The notes below the pieces were generated by a model. It ran no database searches. It worked only from the letters and a program-made list of their open reading frames with translations, and was not told the origin of the DNA. This document shows, piece after piece, positions 44,158-53,208 of a stretch of DNA of 64,000 nucleotides. This DNA is from Streptomyces capitiformicae. GTDB lineage: Bacteria > Actinomycetota > Actinomycetes > Streptomycetales > Streptomycetaceae. A program made the translations under genes and the position numbers. How positions within the stretch are numbered: position 1 is the first letter of the stretch; each line of letters opens with the position of its first letter. Where the stretch lies: NCBI RefSeq assembly GCF_002214185.1, contig NZ_CP022161.1, positions 3,843,767 through 3,907,766 on the forward strand, written 5' to 3'.

Positions 44158-44276
44158 GCAGACCCGAAGGCGGTGTACGCCATTGCGCGCGCTATCGCGG
44201 ACCGCGCGCTCAGCATTTAGGGGAGTCAGCACCCGCGCCCCTCGGTCATTCCAGGCAGAACCACAAGGAGGGCAGC

Positions 44277-45383
44277 GTGAACCGGCTGCAACGAGTCCTC
44301 GACGCTCTGGTCGAGCGGATCGACACCCCCGCGCCGATCGTGCTGGTCGACGTCATGCAGGGCAACATCGACCGCGTCCAGGGTTTCGCCGACCAGCACA
44401 ACCTGCAGGTCAGGCCGCACGTCAAGACGCACAAGTGCGTGGAGATCGGGCGACGCCAGATCGAGGCGGGCGCGGTCGGAATCACCGCGGGCAATGTCGG
44501 TGAGGCCGAGGTCTTCGCCGCGGCCGGGTTCGACGACATCTTCCTCGCCTACCCGATCTGGGCCGCGGGGTCGAAGAAGCCCCGGATCCGCCGGCTCGCC
44601 GAGTCCGCCCGGCTGCGGGTCGGCGTAGAAAACGTCGCGGCGATCGAGGCGCTCGCCGACGCGATGGGAGACGAACCGGACCGGCTGCAGGTCGTGATCG
44701 AGGTCGACTGCGGTGCCCGTCGTTCCGGGGCGCCACCCGAGGCCGCGGGCGAACTCGCGCTCGCCGCCCGCAAGCGCGGTCTGGTGCCGGTGGGCGTCTT
44801 CACCTATCCCGGTCACGGTGGTGCCGACCAGGACGCTCGCCGACGCGCCGCGCAGGACCAGGAAGCCACGCTCACCGCCGCGGTACGCGGCCTCGAAGGC
44901 GTCGGGGTCACCGCGGAGGTGGTCAGCGCGGGCTCCACTCCCACCCTGGAGTTCTCCACCAGCGGCGTGATCACCGAGATCCGTCCGGGCGAGTATGTCT
45001 TCGGAGATCTGAACAATGCCCGGCTCGGCGCCTGCACGGAGGACCAGATCGCGCTGTTCGTCGCCGGGACCGTGGTCAGTGACTGGGTCCCCGGTCAGGT
45101 CATCCTCGATGTGGGCAACAAGGCCCTCAGCAAGGAAGGCAGCCCCGAGATCGGCTACGGCGGCATCGCCGGCACGACAGCGGTCCTGTCCAAGGTCAAC
45201 GAGTACCACGGGTTCCTCCCGCTGCCGGACGGCGAGTTCCGCCCCGGCGTCGGCAGCGTCGTACCGGTCGTGCCGAACCACGTGTGCCCGGTCGTCCTCG
45301 GCTTCGAGGAACTCATCGTCACCGACAGCACGGGCACCTCGCTGGAGCGCTGGCCCGTCGACGCCCGCGGATTCCTCAACTGA
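44277..45383 (+). CDS. D-serine dehydratase/D-threonine aldolase-like PLP enzyme (DSD1 family)
   Basis: 368 residues from a GTG at 44277. Fold-type III (alanine-racemase-like) N-terminal domain with PLP Lys in VRPHVKTHKCVEIGRRQIEA, GITAGNVGEAEVFAAAGF, and a C-terminal domain ending with the zinc pair in VVPNHVCPVVLGFEELIV (His-x-Cys). Members are zinc/PLP D-serine dehydratases, D-threonine aldolases or 3-hydroxyaspartate aldolases. The adjacent RidA favours a dehydratase that releases an enamine; an aldolase role is equally allowed by sequence. Confidence 0.86.
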   Translation: MNRLQRVLDALVERIDTPAPIVLVDVMQGNIDRVQGFADQHNLQVRPHVKTHKCVEIGRRQIEAGAVGITAGNVGEAEVFAAAGFDDIFLAYPIWAAGSKKPRIRRLAESARLRVGVENVAAIEALADAMGDEPDRLQVVIEVDCGARRSGAPPEAAGELALAARKRGLVPVGVFTYPGHGGADQDARRRAAQDQEATLTAAVRGLEGVGVTAEVVSAGSTPTLEFSTSGVITEIRPGEYVFGDLNNARLGACTEDQIALFVAGTVVSDWVPGQVILDVGNKALSKEGSPEIGYGGIAGTTAVLSKVNEYHGFLPLPDGEFRPGVGSVVPVVPNHVCPVVLGFEELIVTDSTGTSLERWPVDARGFLN

Positions 45384-45445
45384 CCGGCATGGCACGAGAC
45401 TCCCGTCCTCCCCGAGCCCCCACCCCTGACCGACCTCCCCCGTAA

Positions 45446-45484
45446 GAGGAGTGCCTGACATGCGTATGAGGAGTGCCTGACATG
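45446..45484. repeat. Duplicated 17-bp ribosome site and start codon
   Basis: GAGGAGTGCCTGACATG occurs at 45446-45462 and again at 45468-45484, five bases apart. The second copy supplies the ribosome site and ATG of the SDR gene; the first opens a six-codon frame (MRMRSA) that stops just before the real start. Confidence 0.85.
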
Positions 45485-46216
45485 AGACTCAAGAACGTCA
45501 CGGCCCTGGTGACAGGCGCCAGCAGTGGCATAGGGCAGGCGGTGAGTTCCCACTTCCGCCGGGAGGGCGGACGGCTGCTGCTCACTGGCCGCAAGGAGCG
45601 GCTCGACAGCGCTCAGCCAGACGACCTATACATTCCCGGAGACCTCAACGACGAGACGTTCGTCGAGCACCTGGCCAAGCAGGCCGCGGAGTCCTTCGGC
45701 ACCGTCGACGTCGTCGTCCTCAACCACGGTCTGCAGGCCGACGGTCCACTCACCGAGATGGCCTGCGACGACGCGAGGAACGTACTGGAGAGCAACCTGC
45801 TCAGCGCGTTCCTGGTGATGAAGCACTTCGCGCCGCTCATGCCCGAGACCGGCGGCTCGTTCGTCTGCGTCAGCTCACGGCTGGGCATGGTCGGCATGGC
45901 AGGGCAGGTCCTGTACTCCGCCGCCAAGGGGGGCCTCATCATGCTCGCCAAGGGCGCGGCGATCGAGTGGGCCCCGCGCAACATCCGCGTCAACGTCGTC
46001 GCCCCTGGCCTGACCGCCACCCCGATCATCGAAGCGGCGTTCCAGCGCAGGCCCGACCCCGAGGCCTACCGCCGCCAGCGCGAGAGCACGATCCCGCTCC
46101 AGCGCCTCGCCACCCCCGAAGAGGTCGCCGACGCGGTGCTCTTCTTCGCGTCGTCGGAGTCGTCGTACGTGACCGGATCGGTCCTGACCGTCGACGGCGG
46201 GTACACCGCCGGCTGA
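45482..46216 (+). CDS. Short-chain dehydrogenase/reductase
   Basis: 244 residues from the ATG at 45482. Classical SDR: TGASSGIGQAV (cofactor), VVLNHGLQADG (NNAG equivalent), catalytic Ser/Tyr/Lys in VCVSSRLGMVG and LYSAAKGGLIMLAKG, end FFASSESSYVTGSVLTVDGG. Directly downstream of the DSD1-like gene. Substrate probably a hydroxy or keto acid of the pathway. A broken SDR of similar type exists beside ridA copy 1, so the two ridA loci may be copies of one ancestral arrangement. Confidence 0.92.
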   Translation: MRLKNVTALVTGASSGIGQAVSSHFRREGGRLLLTGRKERLDSAQPDDLYIPGDLNDETFVEHLAKQAAESFGTVDVVVLNHGLQADGPLTEMACDDARNVLESNLLSAFLVMKHFAPLMPETGGSFVCVSSRLGMVGMAGQVLYSAAKGGLIMLAKGAAIEWAPRNIRVNVVAPGLTATPIIEAAFQRRPDPEAYRRQRESTIPLQRLATPEEVADAVLFFASSESSYVTGSVLTVDGGYTAG

Positions 46217-46541
46217 GCCCCTGCTTGGCATCACCACCAGCAAGGGACTGAACAACCTGCACTGTCTCGCCTTCTGTCTCGGACATCCGCCGATCGCGGC
46301 ATGAACTGTCGAACCGCGCCGAGCACGTGCCTCATGCCACCGCGCTCGAACAAGGCCACCCACGGTGCGCCCATGCCGACAACCGCATCCGAGCCACCCG
46401 GCCAACCCCGGCACCAGCCACGACGCCTCGCCGGCCTCCACACATCTGGAACGGGCCCCACCCACGAGCGTGTGCCAGACGCCGCTCGACAGCAGCTCAT
46501 CGACAGTGGCCGCCAATCCCTCAAGCTCCCAAAGGAAAGAC
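46217..46541. other. Intergenic region between SDR and cupin genes
   Basis: About 325 bases with no recognised gene. It holds the cupin ribosome site (AAAGGAAAGAC, 46531-46541). Codon use in the longer readings is poor; it may be deletion debris. Confidence 0.35.
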
Positions 46542-46895
46542 ATGTCGCTCCTGAAGGCCATCGACACCAATCCCTCTTTCGCGCCGCGAGAGTCCGGCCC
46601 GCTCCCGGAACGCTTGATCTCCGGCGAACCCGCCTTCAAGACCTGGGCTCAGGACGTCGCCCGTGGGGAGTCCATCCATACGGGCGTCTGGGAAGCGACG
46701 CCCGGCGAGATGCGCTCGATCAAGGGCGAGACCTTCGAGTTCTGCCACATCCTCTCCGGCGTCGTCGAACTCACACCCGAAGGCGGCGAGCCGGTGATCT
46801 ACAAGGCCGGCGACAGTTTCGTCATGAAGCCGGGCTACGTCGGTGTCTGGAAGACCATCGAAACCGTGCGCAAGATCTACGTGACCGTAATGTGA
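46542..46895 (+). CDS. Cupin-domain protein (DUF861 type)
   Basis: 117 residues, ATG at 46542 after AAAGGAAAG. Single cupin barrel: GVWEATPGEMRSIKGETFEF, CHILSGVVELTPEGGEP, IYKAGDSFVMKPGYVGVWKT. The first motif has Glu and His (ETFEFCH) rather than the His-x-His of metal dioxygenases, as in EutQ/(S)-ureidoglycine aminohydrolase relatives. It may bind or shape a small acidic metabolite. Same strand as the catabolic operon. Confidence 0.85.
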   Translation: MSLLKAIDTNPSFAPRESGPLPERLISGEPAFKTWAQDVARGESIHTGVWEATPGEMRSIKGETFEFCHILSGVVELTPEGGEPVIYKAGDSFVMKPGYVGVWKTIETVRKIYVTVM

Positions 46896-47277
46896 TCCCG
46901 ATGCCGCGCACCCCGATCGTCTTCGGGATCTTTCGCCAAGCTACCCGCTGAGTTGTCGCCGGCGCAGACAAACCGATCGGCCCGTCCTTCAGCCGCAAAC
47001 CCGGCTCTGCTTCATCCCTCACCACGCCCTCATACCGCGGCTCTGGTGAAGACCCCCCACTCCGCTGATCACCGCCTGCCAGGGCTCCAGCTTCCCCACC
47101 GCCATCAATCGGCGTCGCTCTGACGACAAGGTCGTCGACGCCCCCAAAGCGGCGATCGGCAACGCAGGCGGGCGATGCTCTGCCCGCCTTAGTCACACTG
47201 CACCACCCCCCCCCGCACCTGCGAGGTAAAGCCCCCGCACAGCTGGTCCCACGCGTCCCCAGATGAGGAGTATTGCC
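46896..47277. other. Intergenic region before the ABC importer
   Basis: About 380 bases with no gene recognised and lower GC than the coding regions. It probably contains the promoter of the importer operon. AGATGAGGAG (47261-47270) is the ribosome site of the binding-protein gene. Confidence 0.4.
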
Positions 47278-48384
47278 ATGAGTGATGCCCAGATCGGTCG
47301 TAGAGCGCTCCTGCGCGGAGCAGGCGGTCTGACCGCCCTCGCCGCTCTTCCTTCCCTCTCCGCCTGCGGTACCGGCTCCAGCCGGACGGCCGGTGGGAGT
47401 GGTGGCAAGGGCGGCAGTAAGACGGTGGTCGTCCGTGACAGCGGCGGTTCCTGGGGCGCGGCTCTCCAGAAGGCGATCTACACGCCGTTCACGCAGGAGA
47501 CCGGCATCCAGGTGAAGGTGCTGAACCTGGACGACGCTCCGCTGCTGGCGCAGATCAAGCAGGGCCGGCCGCAGTGCGACCTCATCAACAACTCGATGAT
47601 GTCCCACTTCAAGTACGTCAAGCAGGACGCGCTGGAGGCGCTGGATCTCGACCGGGTCAAGAGTGTGAAGAGCGCGAAGATCCCCGAGGCCCAGATCACC
47701 GACCATGCCGTCGGCTACGGCTTCTACGGCCAGTGCATCGCCTACCGCACGGACGCCTTCGGCGGCAGGAAGCCGGAGTCGTGGGCGGACTTCTGGGACA
47801 CCAAGGCGTTCAAGGGTTCCCGCGCGATGGTTCACCCGGACGGTGACCTGCCGGAGTTGGAGTTCGCGCTGCTGGCCGACGGTGTCCCGATGGACAAGCT
47901 GTACCCGCTCGATGTGGACCGCGCCTTCAAGGTGATGACCGAGCTGCGGTCCAACATCAAGAAGTTCTGGGACAGTGGCCCGCTCCCGGGTGTGCTGCTG
48001 AGCCGCGAGGAGGTGACGATGTCCACCGTGTGGGACGGTCGTCTCGCCGATCTGCAGAAGCAGGGTGTGCCGGTGGAGCGGCAGCTCAACGGTACGCGCC
48101 GTCAGTTCTCGGGTTATGCCATCGCCAAGGGCGCGGCGAACCTGGACGCCGCCTACAAGCTGATGGACTTCTCGCTGCGGGCGGAGAGTCAGGCCAATAT
48201 CGTCAAGTTCTTCCCGTCGAACCCGTCTTCTCCGGTGGCCTACGGCAAGCTGACCGAGGAGCAGCGCAACGCGTCCGCGGGTGCGCCGAAGTACTACGAC
48301 AAGGGCTTCGACGCGGATGTCGAGTGGTGGCTGAAGAACGAGTCGGCCGTCACCAAGCGCTGGTTGGAGTGGGCTCGTGGCTGA
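47278..48384 (+). CDS. ABC substrate-binding lipoprotein, spermidine/putrescine (PotD) type
   Basis: 368 residues from the ATG at 47278, eight bases after AGGAG. Tat-like lipoprotein signal: RRALLRGAGGLTALAALPSL followed by SACG (Arg-Arg, lipobox Cys). Mature part KTVVVRDSGGSWGAALQKAI, GRPQCDLINNSMMSHFKYVK, ending VEWWLKNESAVTKRWLEWAR; periplasmic-binding class with PotD/PotF-like fold. Ligand unknown: polyamines, GABA, opines and amino-acid derivatives are all carried by this class. Coupled to the ATPase gene by an eight-base overlap. Confidence 0.9.
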   Translation: MSDAQIGRRALLRGAGGLTALAALPSLSACGTGSSRTAGGSGGKGGSKTVVVRDSGGSWGAALQKAIYTPFTQETGIQVKVLNLDDAPLLAQIKQGRPQCDLINNSMMSHFKYVKQDALEALDLDRVKSVKSAKIPEAQITDHAVGYGFYGQCIAYRTDAFGGRKPESWADFWDTKAFKGSRAMVHPDGDLPELEFALLADGVPMDKLYPLDVDRAFKVMTELRSNIKKFWDSGPLPGVLLSREEVTMSTVWDGRLADLQKQGVPVERQLNGTRRQFSGYAIAKGAANLDAAYKLMDFSLRAESQANIVKFFPSNPSSPVAYGKLTEEQRNASAGAPKYYDKGFDADVEWWLKNESAVTKRWLEWARG

Positions 48385-49516
48385 ATTCGGTGTCGCCGCA
48401 CCGTCCGTCAAGGTGGCCGGCGGCAAGCCGGCCACCGCGACCGGCAAAGCGCTGTCGGTGGTGGCCCTGCGCAAGACCTACGGCGATGTCGTCGCCGTCG
48501 ACGAGGCGTCCATGGAGATCGCGGCGGGTGAGTTCGTCACCTTCCTCGGCTCCTCCGGGTCGGGCAAGACCACGACGCTGATGATGATCGCCGGGTTCTG
48601 CGAGCCCGACTCCGGCACCATCACCGTCGGCGGCCGCGATGTGACGCGCCTGGCGCCGCAGAAGCGGGGCCTGGGCTTCGTCTTCCAGCAGTACCTGCTC
48701 TTCCCGCACATGACCGTCAGCGAGAACGTCGCCTTCCCCCTCACCTTGCGCGGAGTGCCGAAGGACGAGATCCGCCGCCGGGTGGGGGAGACGCTGGAGA
48801 TCGCGGGCCTGTCCGGATTCGGCGGCCGCAAGCCGCGTGAGCTGTCCGGCGGCCAGCAGCAGCGTGTGGCCCTGTGCCGGGCGCTGGTCTACCGACCGCC
48901 GGTCATCCTCATGGACGAACCCCTCGGCGCCCTGGACAAGAAGCTCCGCGACCAGCTGCAGATCGAGATCAAGTCCATCCAGCAGGAACTGGGCCTGACG
49001 GTCATCTACGTGACGCACGATCAGGAAGAAGCGCTGGTGATGTCCGATCGCATCGCGGTGATGCGCAACGGTCTGATCGAGCAGTTCGACACCCCCCGCG
49101 AGCTGTTCGAGCGGCCCAAGACCCCCTTTGTGGCGGACTTCCTGGGCGCGGCGAACTTCCTGCCGGGCCGGGTGGAGAAGCACGACGGCGAGCACACCCT
49201 GGTCCGCCTCACCCAGTCCGGTGGCCTGCTGACGGCGCGCCGTCACCAACTGGCCCCCGGCACGCAGGTGAAGGTCGCCGTGCAGCCGGGCCGGCTGCGG
49301 GCCAGCGCCGCCGACGACGGCTTCTGTACCGGCACCGTCGAGACCGCCACCTATGTGGGCACCCTGGTGCGCGCCGGCGTACGCATCGACGGTGATGACG
49401 GGCCGCTGCTGCGCCTGGAAGTCCCCGCAGGCCGCGGCCCCGTCGCGGGCGAGCGGGTCGGGATCACCGTGGACGCGGACGACGTGAACCTCTTCCCGAC
49501 CGAACAGGGCGGGTGA
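48377..49516 (+). CDS. ABC transporter ATP-binding protein (PotA type)
   Basis: 379 residues from a GTG inside the previous gene. Walker A FLGSSGSGKTTTLMMIAGF, Q-loop VFQQYLLFPHMTV, signature RELSGGQQQRVALCRALVYR, Walker B VILMDEPLGALDKKLRD, H-loop VTHDQEEALVMSDRI. C-terminal TOBE domain (about 280-375) as in PotA/FbpC. Energises the importer formed with the two permeases downstream. Confidence 0.95.
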   Translation: MAEFGVAAPSVKVAGGKPATATGKALSVVALRKTYGDVVAVDEASMEIAAGEFVTFLGSSGSGKTTTLMMIAGFCEPDSGTITVGGRDVTRLAPQKRGLGFVFQQYLLFPHMTVSENVAFPLTLRGVPKDEIRRRVGETLEIAGLSGFGGRKPRELSGGQQQRVALCRALVYRPPVILMDEPLGALDKKLRDQLQIEIKSIQQELGLTVIYVTHDQEEALVMSDRIAVMRNGLIEQFDTPRELFERPKTPFVADFLGAANFLPGRVEKHDGEHTLVRLTQSGGLLTARRHQLAPGTQVKVAVQPGRLRASAADDGFCTGTVETATYVGTLVRAGVRIDGDDGPLLRLEVPAGRGPVAGERVGITVDADDVNLFPTEQGG

Positions 49517-49519
49517 GTC

Positions 49520-50401
49520 ATGGCCGCCACCCTCACCGCAGGCGCTCCCGCCCGCCCCCGCAAGCTCCTGGCCTCACGCAGGACCCGCGTCGGGATCCTC
49601 TACGCGTTGCCGGTCGTCGTGTATCTGCTGGTGCTGTTCGTCTACCCGATCTTCTCCACGCTGCTGCTCAGCCTGAAGGACGCGGACGGATCGTTCACGC
49701 TGCACTGGTATGCCGACGCACTGACGGGCGTGAACCTGTCGGTGCTGTTCACCACGCTGCGGATCTCCGCGGAGACCGCGGTGCTGAGTCTGGTGTTCGG
49801 GTTCGTCCTGGCCCAGGCGATCTCCCGGCTGAAGCCGGTGTGGGCGGGTCTGGCGATGCTGGTCGTGGTCGTCCCGCACTTCGTCTCCGCGCTGGTGCGC
49901 ACCTACGGCTGGATCATCATGCTCGGCGACAGGGGACTGGTGAACGAGTGGCTCCCAGGCGGGCCGTACCAACTGCTTTACAACGAACTCGGCGTCGTGA
50001 TCGGCACCACGTCGATGATGCTCCCTTACACCGTGCTGCTGCTCTACGGCGTGATGCGCGGAGTCGACCGCCGCCTGCTCGCCGCCGCGGCGAGCATGGG
50101 CGCGGGACGGGTGACGATCTTCCGCCGCGTCTACCTGCCCCTCGTGGCCCCCGGCCTGGCCAGCGCCGGACTCCTCAGCTTCATCCTCTCGCTGGGCTAC
50201 TACATCACCCCGGCGCTGATGGGCGGCCCGAACCAGACGATGATCGCCACCCTCATCAACCAGCAGGTCACCAAGGAGAACCAGTGGAACGGGGCGGCCG
50301 CTCAGGGCGTCATCCTGCTGGTCCTCACCCTGGCCGGACTGCTCCTGGTCAAGGTCGTCAGCTCCCTGGGCGCCAGCCGCAGGAGGAGGAACGGATCATG
50401 A
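49520..50401 (+). CDS. ABC transporter permease (PotB type)
   Basis: 293 residues, ATG at 49520, three bases after the ATPase stop. Six membrane helices; EAA loop AAASMGAGRVTIFRRVYLPL before the last helices. First helix YALPVVVYLLVLFVYPIFST. Forms the channel with the next gene, with which it overlaps by four bases (ATGA). Confidence 0.93.
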   Translation: MAATLTAGAPARPRKLLASRRTRVGILYALPVVVYLLVLFVYPIFSTLLLSLKDADGSFTLHWYADALTGVNLSVLFTTLRISAETAVLSLVFGFVLAQAISRLKPVWAGLAMLVVVVPHFVSALVRTYGWIIMLGDRGLVNEWLPGGPYQLLYNELGVVIGTTSMMLPYTVLLLYGVMRGVDRRLLAAAASMGAGRVTIFRRVYLPLVAPGLASAGLLSFILSLGYYITPALMGGPNQTMIATLINQQVTKENQWNGAAAQGVILLVLTLAGLLLVKVVSSLGASRRRRNGS

Positions 50402-51264
50402 TGGAGCTGCGCAAGACCCTCACCGGCAAGATCGCCCTGACCGCCGTGGCCACCGTGATCCTGCTGTTCCTGGCCCTGCCCATCGTCGTCATCCTCGTCA
50501 CCTCCTTCAGCAACAACGCCTTCGCCTCCTTCCCACCCGACACGTGGACGCTGAACTGGTACAAGGCCCTCTTCGCCGACGGCAGCAAATGGCCCGCCGC
50601 ACTCTCCCTGTCCGCCCTCGTCGCCGCCCTGAGCACCGTCTTCTCCCTCATCATCGGGGTGACGGCGGCGACCGCCCTGGTCCGCAGCGAACTCCCGCTG
50701 CGCTCGGCGGTCTTCGCCCTGGTCCTCGGCCCCCTCCTCATCCCCCAGATCGTCACCGCACTGGGCCTGTTCCTGCTGTTCGAGCCCGCGGCGATGCTGG
50801 GCAGCCCGATCGCCATCGCGCTCGGCCACACCGTGCTCGCCTCACCCATCGCGGTGCTGATCCTGATCGCGACGCTGCGCGGGATCGACGAACGGCTGGA
50901 GGACGCCGCCGCCAGCATGGGCGCCGGCCGGCTCACCATCGCCCGGCGCATCACCTTCCCACTCGCCGCGCCGGGGATGATCGCGGCGGCGATCTTCTCC
51001 TTCATCACCAGCTTCGACGAGTTCTACATCTCCCAATTCCTCTCCTCCGTCGACACCGTCACCCTCCCGGTGCAGGTCTACAACTCCCTCACCTTCGAGA
51101 TCGACCCCAGCGTCACCGCCGTCAGCGCCATCCTCATCGCCTTCGCCATCCTCGCCCTCGGCCTCGTCGCCCTGGTCCGCTGGCTCGGCTCCGGACGACA
51201 GGAATCCCTCCTCTCCGTCGAGAACACCGTCGGCGTCGCCAACCCCGCAGGTGACGCCGTATGA
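50398..51264 (+). CDS. ABC transporter permease (PotC type)
   Basis: 288 residues; the first of two consecutive ATGs (50398) is eight bases after AGGAGGAGG. Six helices and EAA loop AAASMGAGRLTIARRITFPL; SFDEFYISQFLSS is a PotC hallmark. A short polar C-terminal tail (RQESLLSVENTVGVANP) follows. The aldehyde dehydrogenase gene starts 61 bases downstream. Confidence 0.93.
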   Translation: MMELRKTLTGKIALTAVATVILLFLALPIVVILVTSFSNNAFASFPPDTWTLNWYKALFADGSKWPAALSLSALVAALSTVFSLIIGVTAATALVRSELPLRSAVFALVLGPLLIPQIVTALGLFLLFEPAAMLGSPIAIALGHTVLASPIAVLILIATLRGIDERLEDAAASMGAGRLTIARRITFPLAAPGMIAAAIFSFITSFDEFYISQFLSSVDTVTLPVQVYNSLTFEIDPSVTAVSAILIAFAILALGLVALVRWLGSGRQESLLSVENTVGVANPAGDAV

Positions 51265-51325
51265 CCGCCCACCGATCGTGCTCCCTCGACCACACCAGTC
51301 TTCGATCAGCGAAAGAGCCACGCGC

Positions 51326-52810
51326 ATGACTGACACGCTCACCGCTCCCTCATGGGAGGCGGACGTCCTGGAATCCGTCCCCCGTGGCTTCCTCGCGCAC
51401 GACTGGCGACCCGCCACCGGTGGCCGCGCCTTCGAGGTACGCAACCCCGCGACCGAGGAAGTCATCGCCGCCGTCGCCGACTGCGGCCCGCAGGACGCGG
51501 TGAGCGCACTGGACGCGGCGGCCGCGGCTGCCGACCAGTGGGCCCGCACCAGCGCACGGGACCGTGCGACCGTCCTGCACCGGCTCACCGACTCCCTGCT
51601 CGAACACCGTGAGCGTCTGGCCCGGATCATCACCCTGGAGATCGGCAAGACGATCACCGAAGCCCGGGGCGAGGTCGACTACGCCGCAGCCTATTTCCGC
51701 TGGTACGCGGAGGAGGCGGTCCGTCCGCAGGGGCGCAGCACCCCCTCCCCGGACGGGAGGAGTCACATCGTCACCGTCGCCGAACCGGTCGGACCCTGCC
51801 TGCTCATCACCCCGTGGAACGTGCCCCTGGCCATGGCCGCTCGCAAGGCCGCCGCAGCCCTCGCCGCCGGCTGCACCGCCGTGCTCAAACCGGCCGCTCT
51901 CACCCCGCTGTCCTCCCTGGCGCTGGGCGAGCTGGCGCGTGAGGCCGGCGCGCCCCCCGGTGTCCTGACCGTGATCACCAGCAGCGACGCGGCAGCGGTC
52001 ACCACGGCGCTGCTGGCCGACCCCCGGCTGCGCAAGCTGTCGTTCACCGGGTCCACACCGGTCGGCAGGCTGCTGCTCCAGCAGAGTGGTGCGCGGGTGC
52101 TGCGCACCTCGATGGAGCTGGGCGGCAACGCGCCGTTCCTGGTCTTCGACGACGCCGACCTCGACCTCGCGGTCCGCGAAGCGATGATCGCGAAGATGCG
52201 GCTGGGCGGCCAGTCCTGCGTCGGGGCCAACCGGTTCCTCGTCCAGGAGGGAATCGCCGACGCGTTCGCCGCGGCGCTCGGCGAACGGATCGCCGCGATC
52301 CGGGTGGGTGCCCCGGACCGGGAGGACACCGGGCTAGGCCCGCTGGCCGATCACCGGGCCGTGGACAAGGTCCGTCATCTCGTCGAGGACGCCGTGGCCC
52401 GTGGTGCCGTCGTCGTCGCGGAGGCGGACATTCCTGACGGGCCGGGCCATTACGCGGCACCGACCGTGCTGGACCATGTCCCCGCCGACGCCGCGATCAT
52501 GCACGAGGAGGTCTTCGGTCCCGTCGCCGCCATCCACCGCTTCTCCACCGAGGCCGAGGCCATAGCGGTGGCCAACGACACCGAGCACGGCCTCGCGTCG
52601 TATGTGATGACCTCCCACATCGACCGCGCCCGGCGGGTCGCCGCCCGGCTGGAGGCCGGGATGGTCGGCATCAACCGCGGCCTGGTCTCCGAGGTCGCGG
52701 CACCCTTCGGCGGGATCAAGCAGTCCGGCCTGGGCCGCGAGGGCGGACCCGAGGGCCTCCATGAGTACCAGCAGCTCAAGTACCTGTCCATGCCCGGTTT
52801 TCACAGCTGA
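51326..52810 (+). CDS. NAD(P)-dependent aldehyde dehydrogenase (succinate-semialdehyde type)
   Basis: 494 residues, ATG at 51326. ALDH landmarks: PWNVPLAMAARKAAAALAAG, KLSFTGSTPVGRLLLQQSG, catalytic Glu in SMELGGNAPFLVFDDADLD, catalytic Cys in MRLGGQSCVGANRFLVQEG, and EEVFGPVAAIHRF. Closest in feel to succinate/glutarate-semialdehyde dehydrogenases. It follows a polyamine-type importer, so a semialdehyde made from an imported amine is a reasonable substrate. Confidence 0.92.
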   Translation: MTDTLTAPSWEADVLESVPRGFLAHDWRPATGGRAFEVRNPATEEVIAAVADCGPQDAVSALDAAAAAADQWARTSARDRATVLHRLTDSLLEHRERLARIITLEIGKTITEARGEVDYAAAYFRWYAEEAVRPQGRSTPSPDGRSHIVTVAEPVGPCLLITPWNVPLAMAARKAAAALAAGCTAVLKPAALTPLSSLALGELAREAGAPPGVLTVITSSDAAAVTTALLADPRLRKLSFTGSTPVGRLLLQQSGARVLRTSMELGGNAPFLVFDDADLDLAVREAMIAKMRLGGQSCVGANRFLVQEGIADAFAAALGERIAAIRVGAPDREDTGLGPLADHRAVDKVRHLVEDAVARGAVVVAEADIPDGPGHYAAPTVLDHVPADAAIMHEEVFGPVAAIHRFSTEAEAIAVANDTEHGLASYVMTSHIDRARRVAARLEAGMVGINRGLVSEVAAPFGGIKQSGLGREGGPEGLHEYQQLKYLSMPGFHS

Positions 52811-53208
52811 GCAAGCCGCCACCAGCGGAGCCCGCTTCCGCGTCGAGCAGGGCAACACGGTGACCGGGGTGACGGTCGTCCACCAGCGGCACGGCCAAGG
52901 GAGGCCGCCAGTCTCCGGCGGCCTTGATGCCGCCAGCCCGGTCGTCCGACCGGATCCCCGACAGGAACGGCGGCGTGAAGCAGTTCCTGCCGTCGGTGCC
53001 TGCCTCTGAGCTCCTGGTTACCGACGGCAAGGGGCATCCAGCAGCCGTGGGGCAGGCGTTTGGGGCGTCAGACAGCCGGGGCAGCCCGGTGGGGAGCGGT
53101 TCGTCCTCGCCGGGACTGCACCAAGTTCCGCAGGAACACATGCCACCCGCGATCCGCGTGCCGTGGGGGCTGCCATCTCCACCGACTTGACGAAGGAGAC
53201 GGTCCGCT
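52811..53208. other. Intergenic region between ALDH and Lrp genes
   Basis: About 400 bases without a recognised gene. CCGGTCG-TC-CGACCGG (52938-52953) is a perfect seven-base inverted repeat and may be an operator or short terminator. GAAGGAGACGG (53190-53202 region) serves the Lrp gene. Confidence 0.4.

Noticed and set aside
46231..46639. Minus-strand frames between the SDR and cupin genes
   Set aside because: They contain no motif I can place and overlap the cupin gene start antisense.
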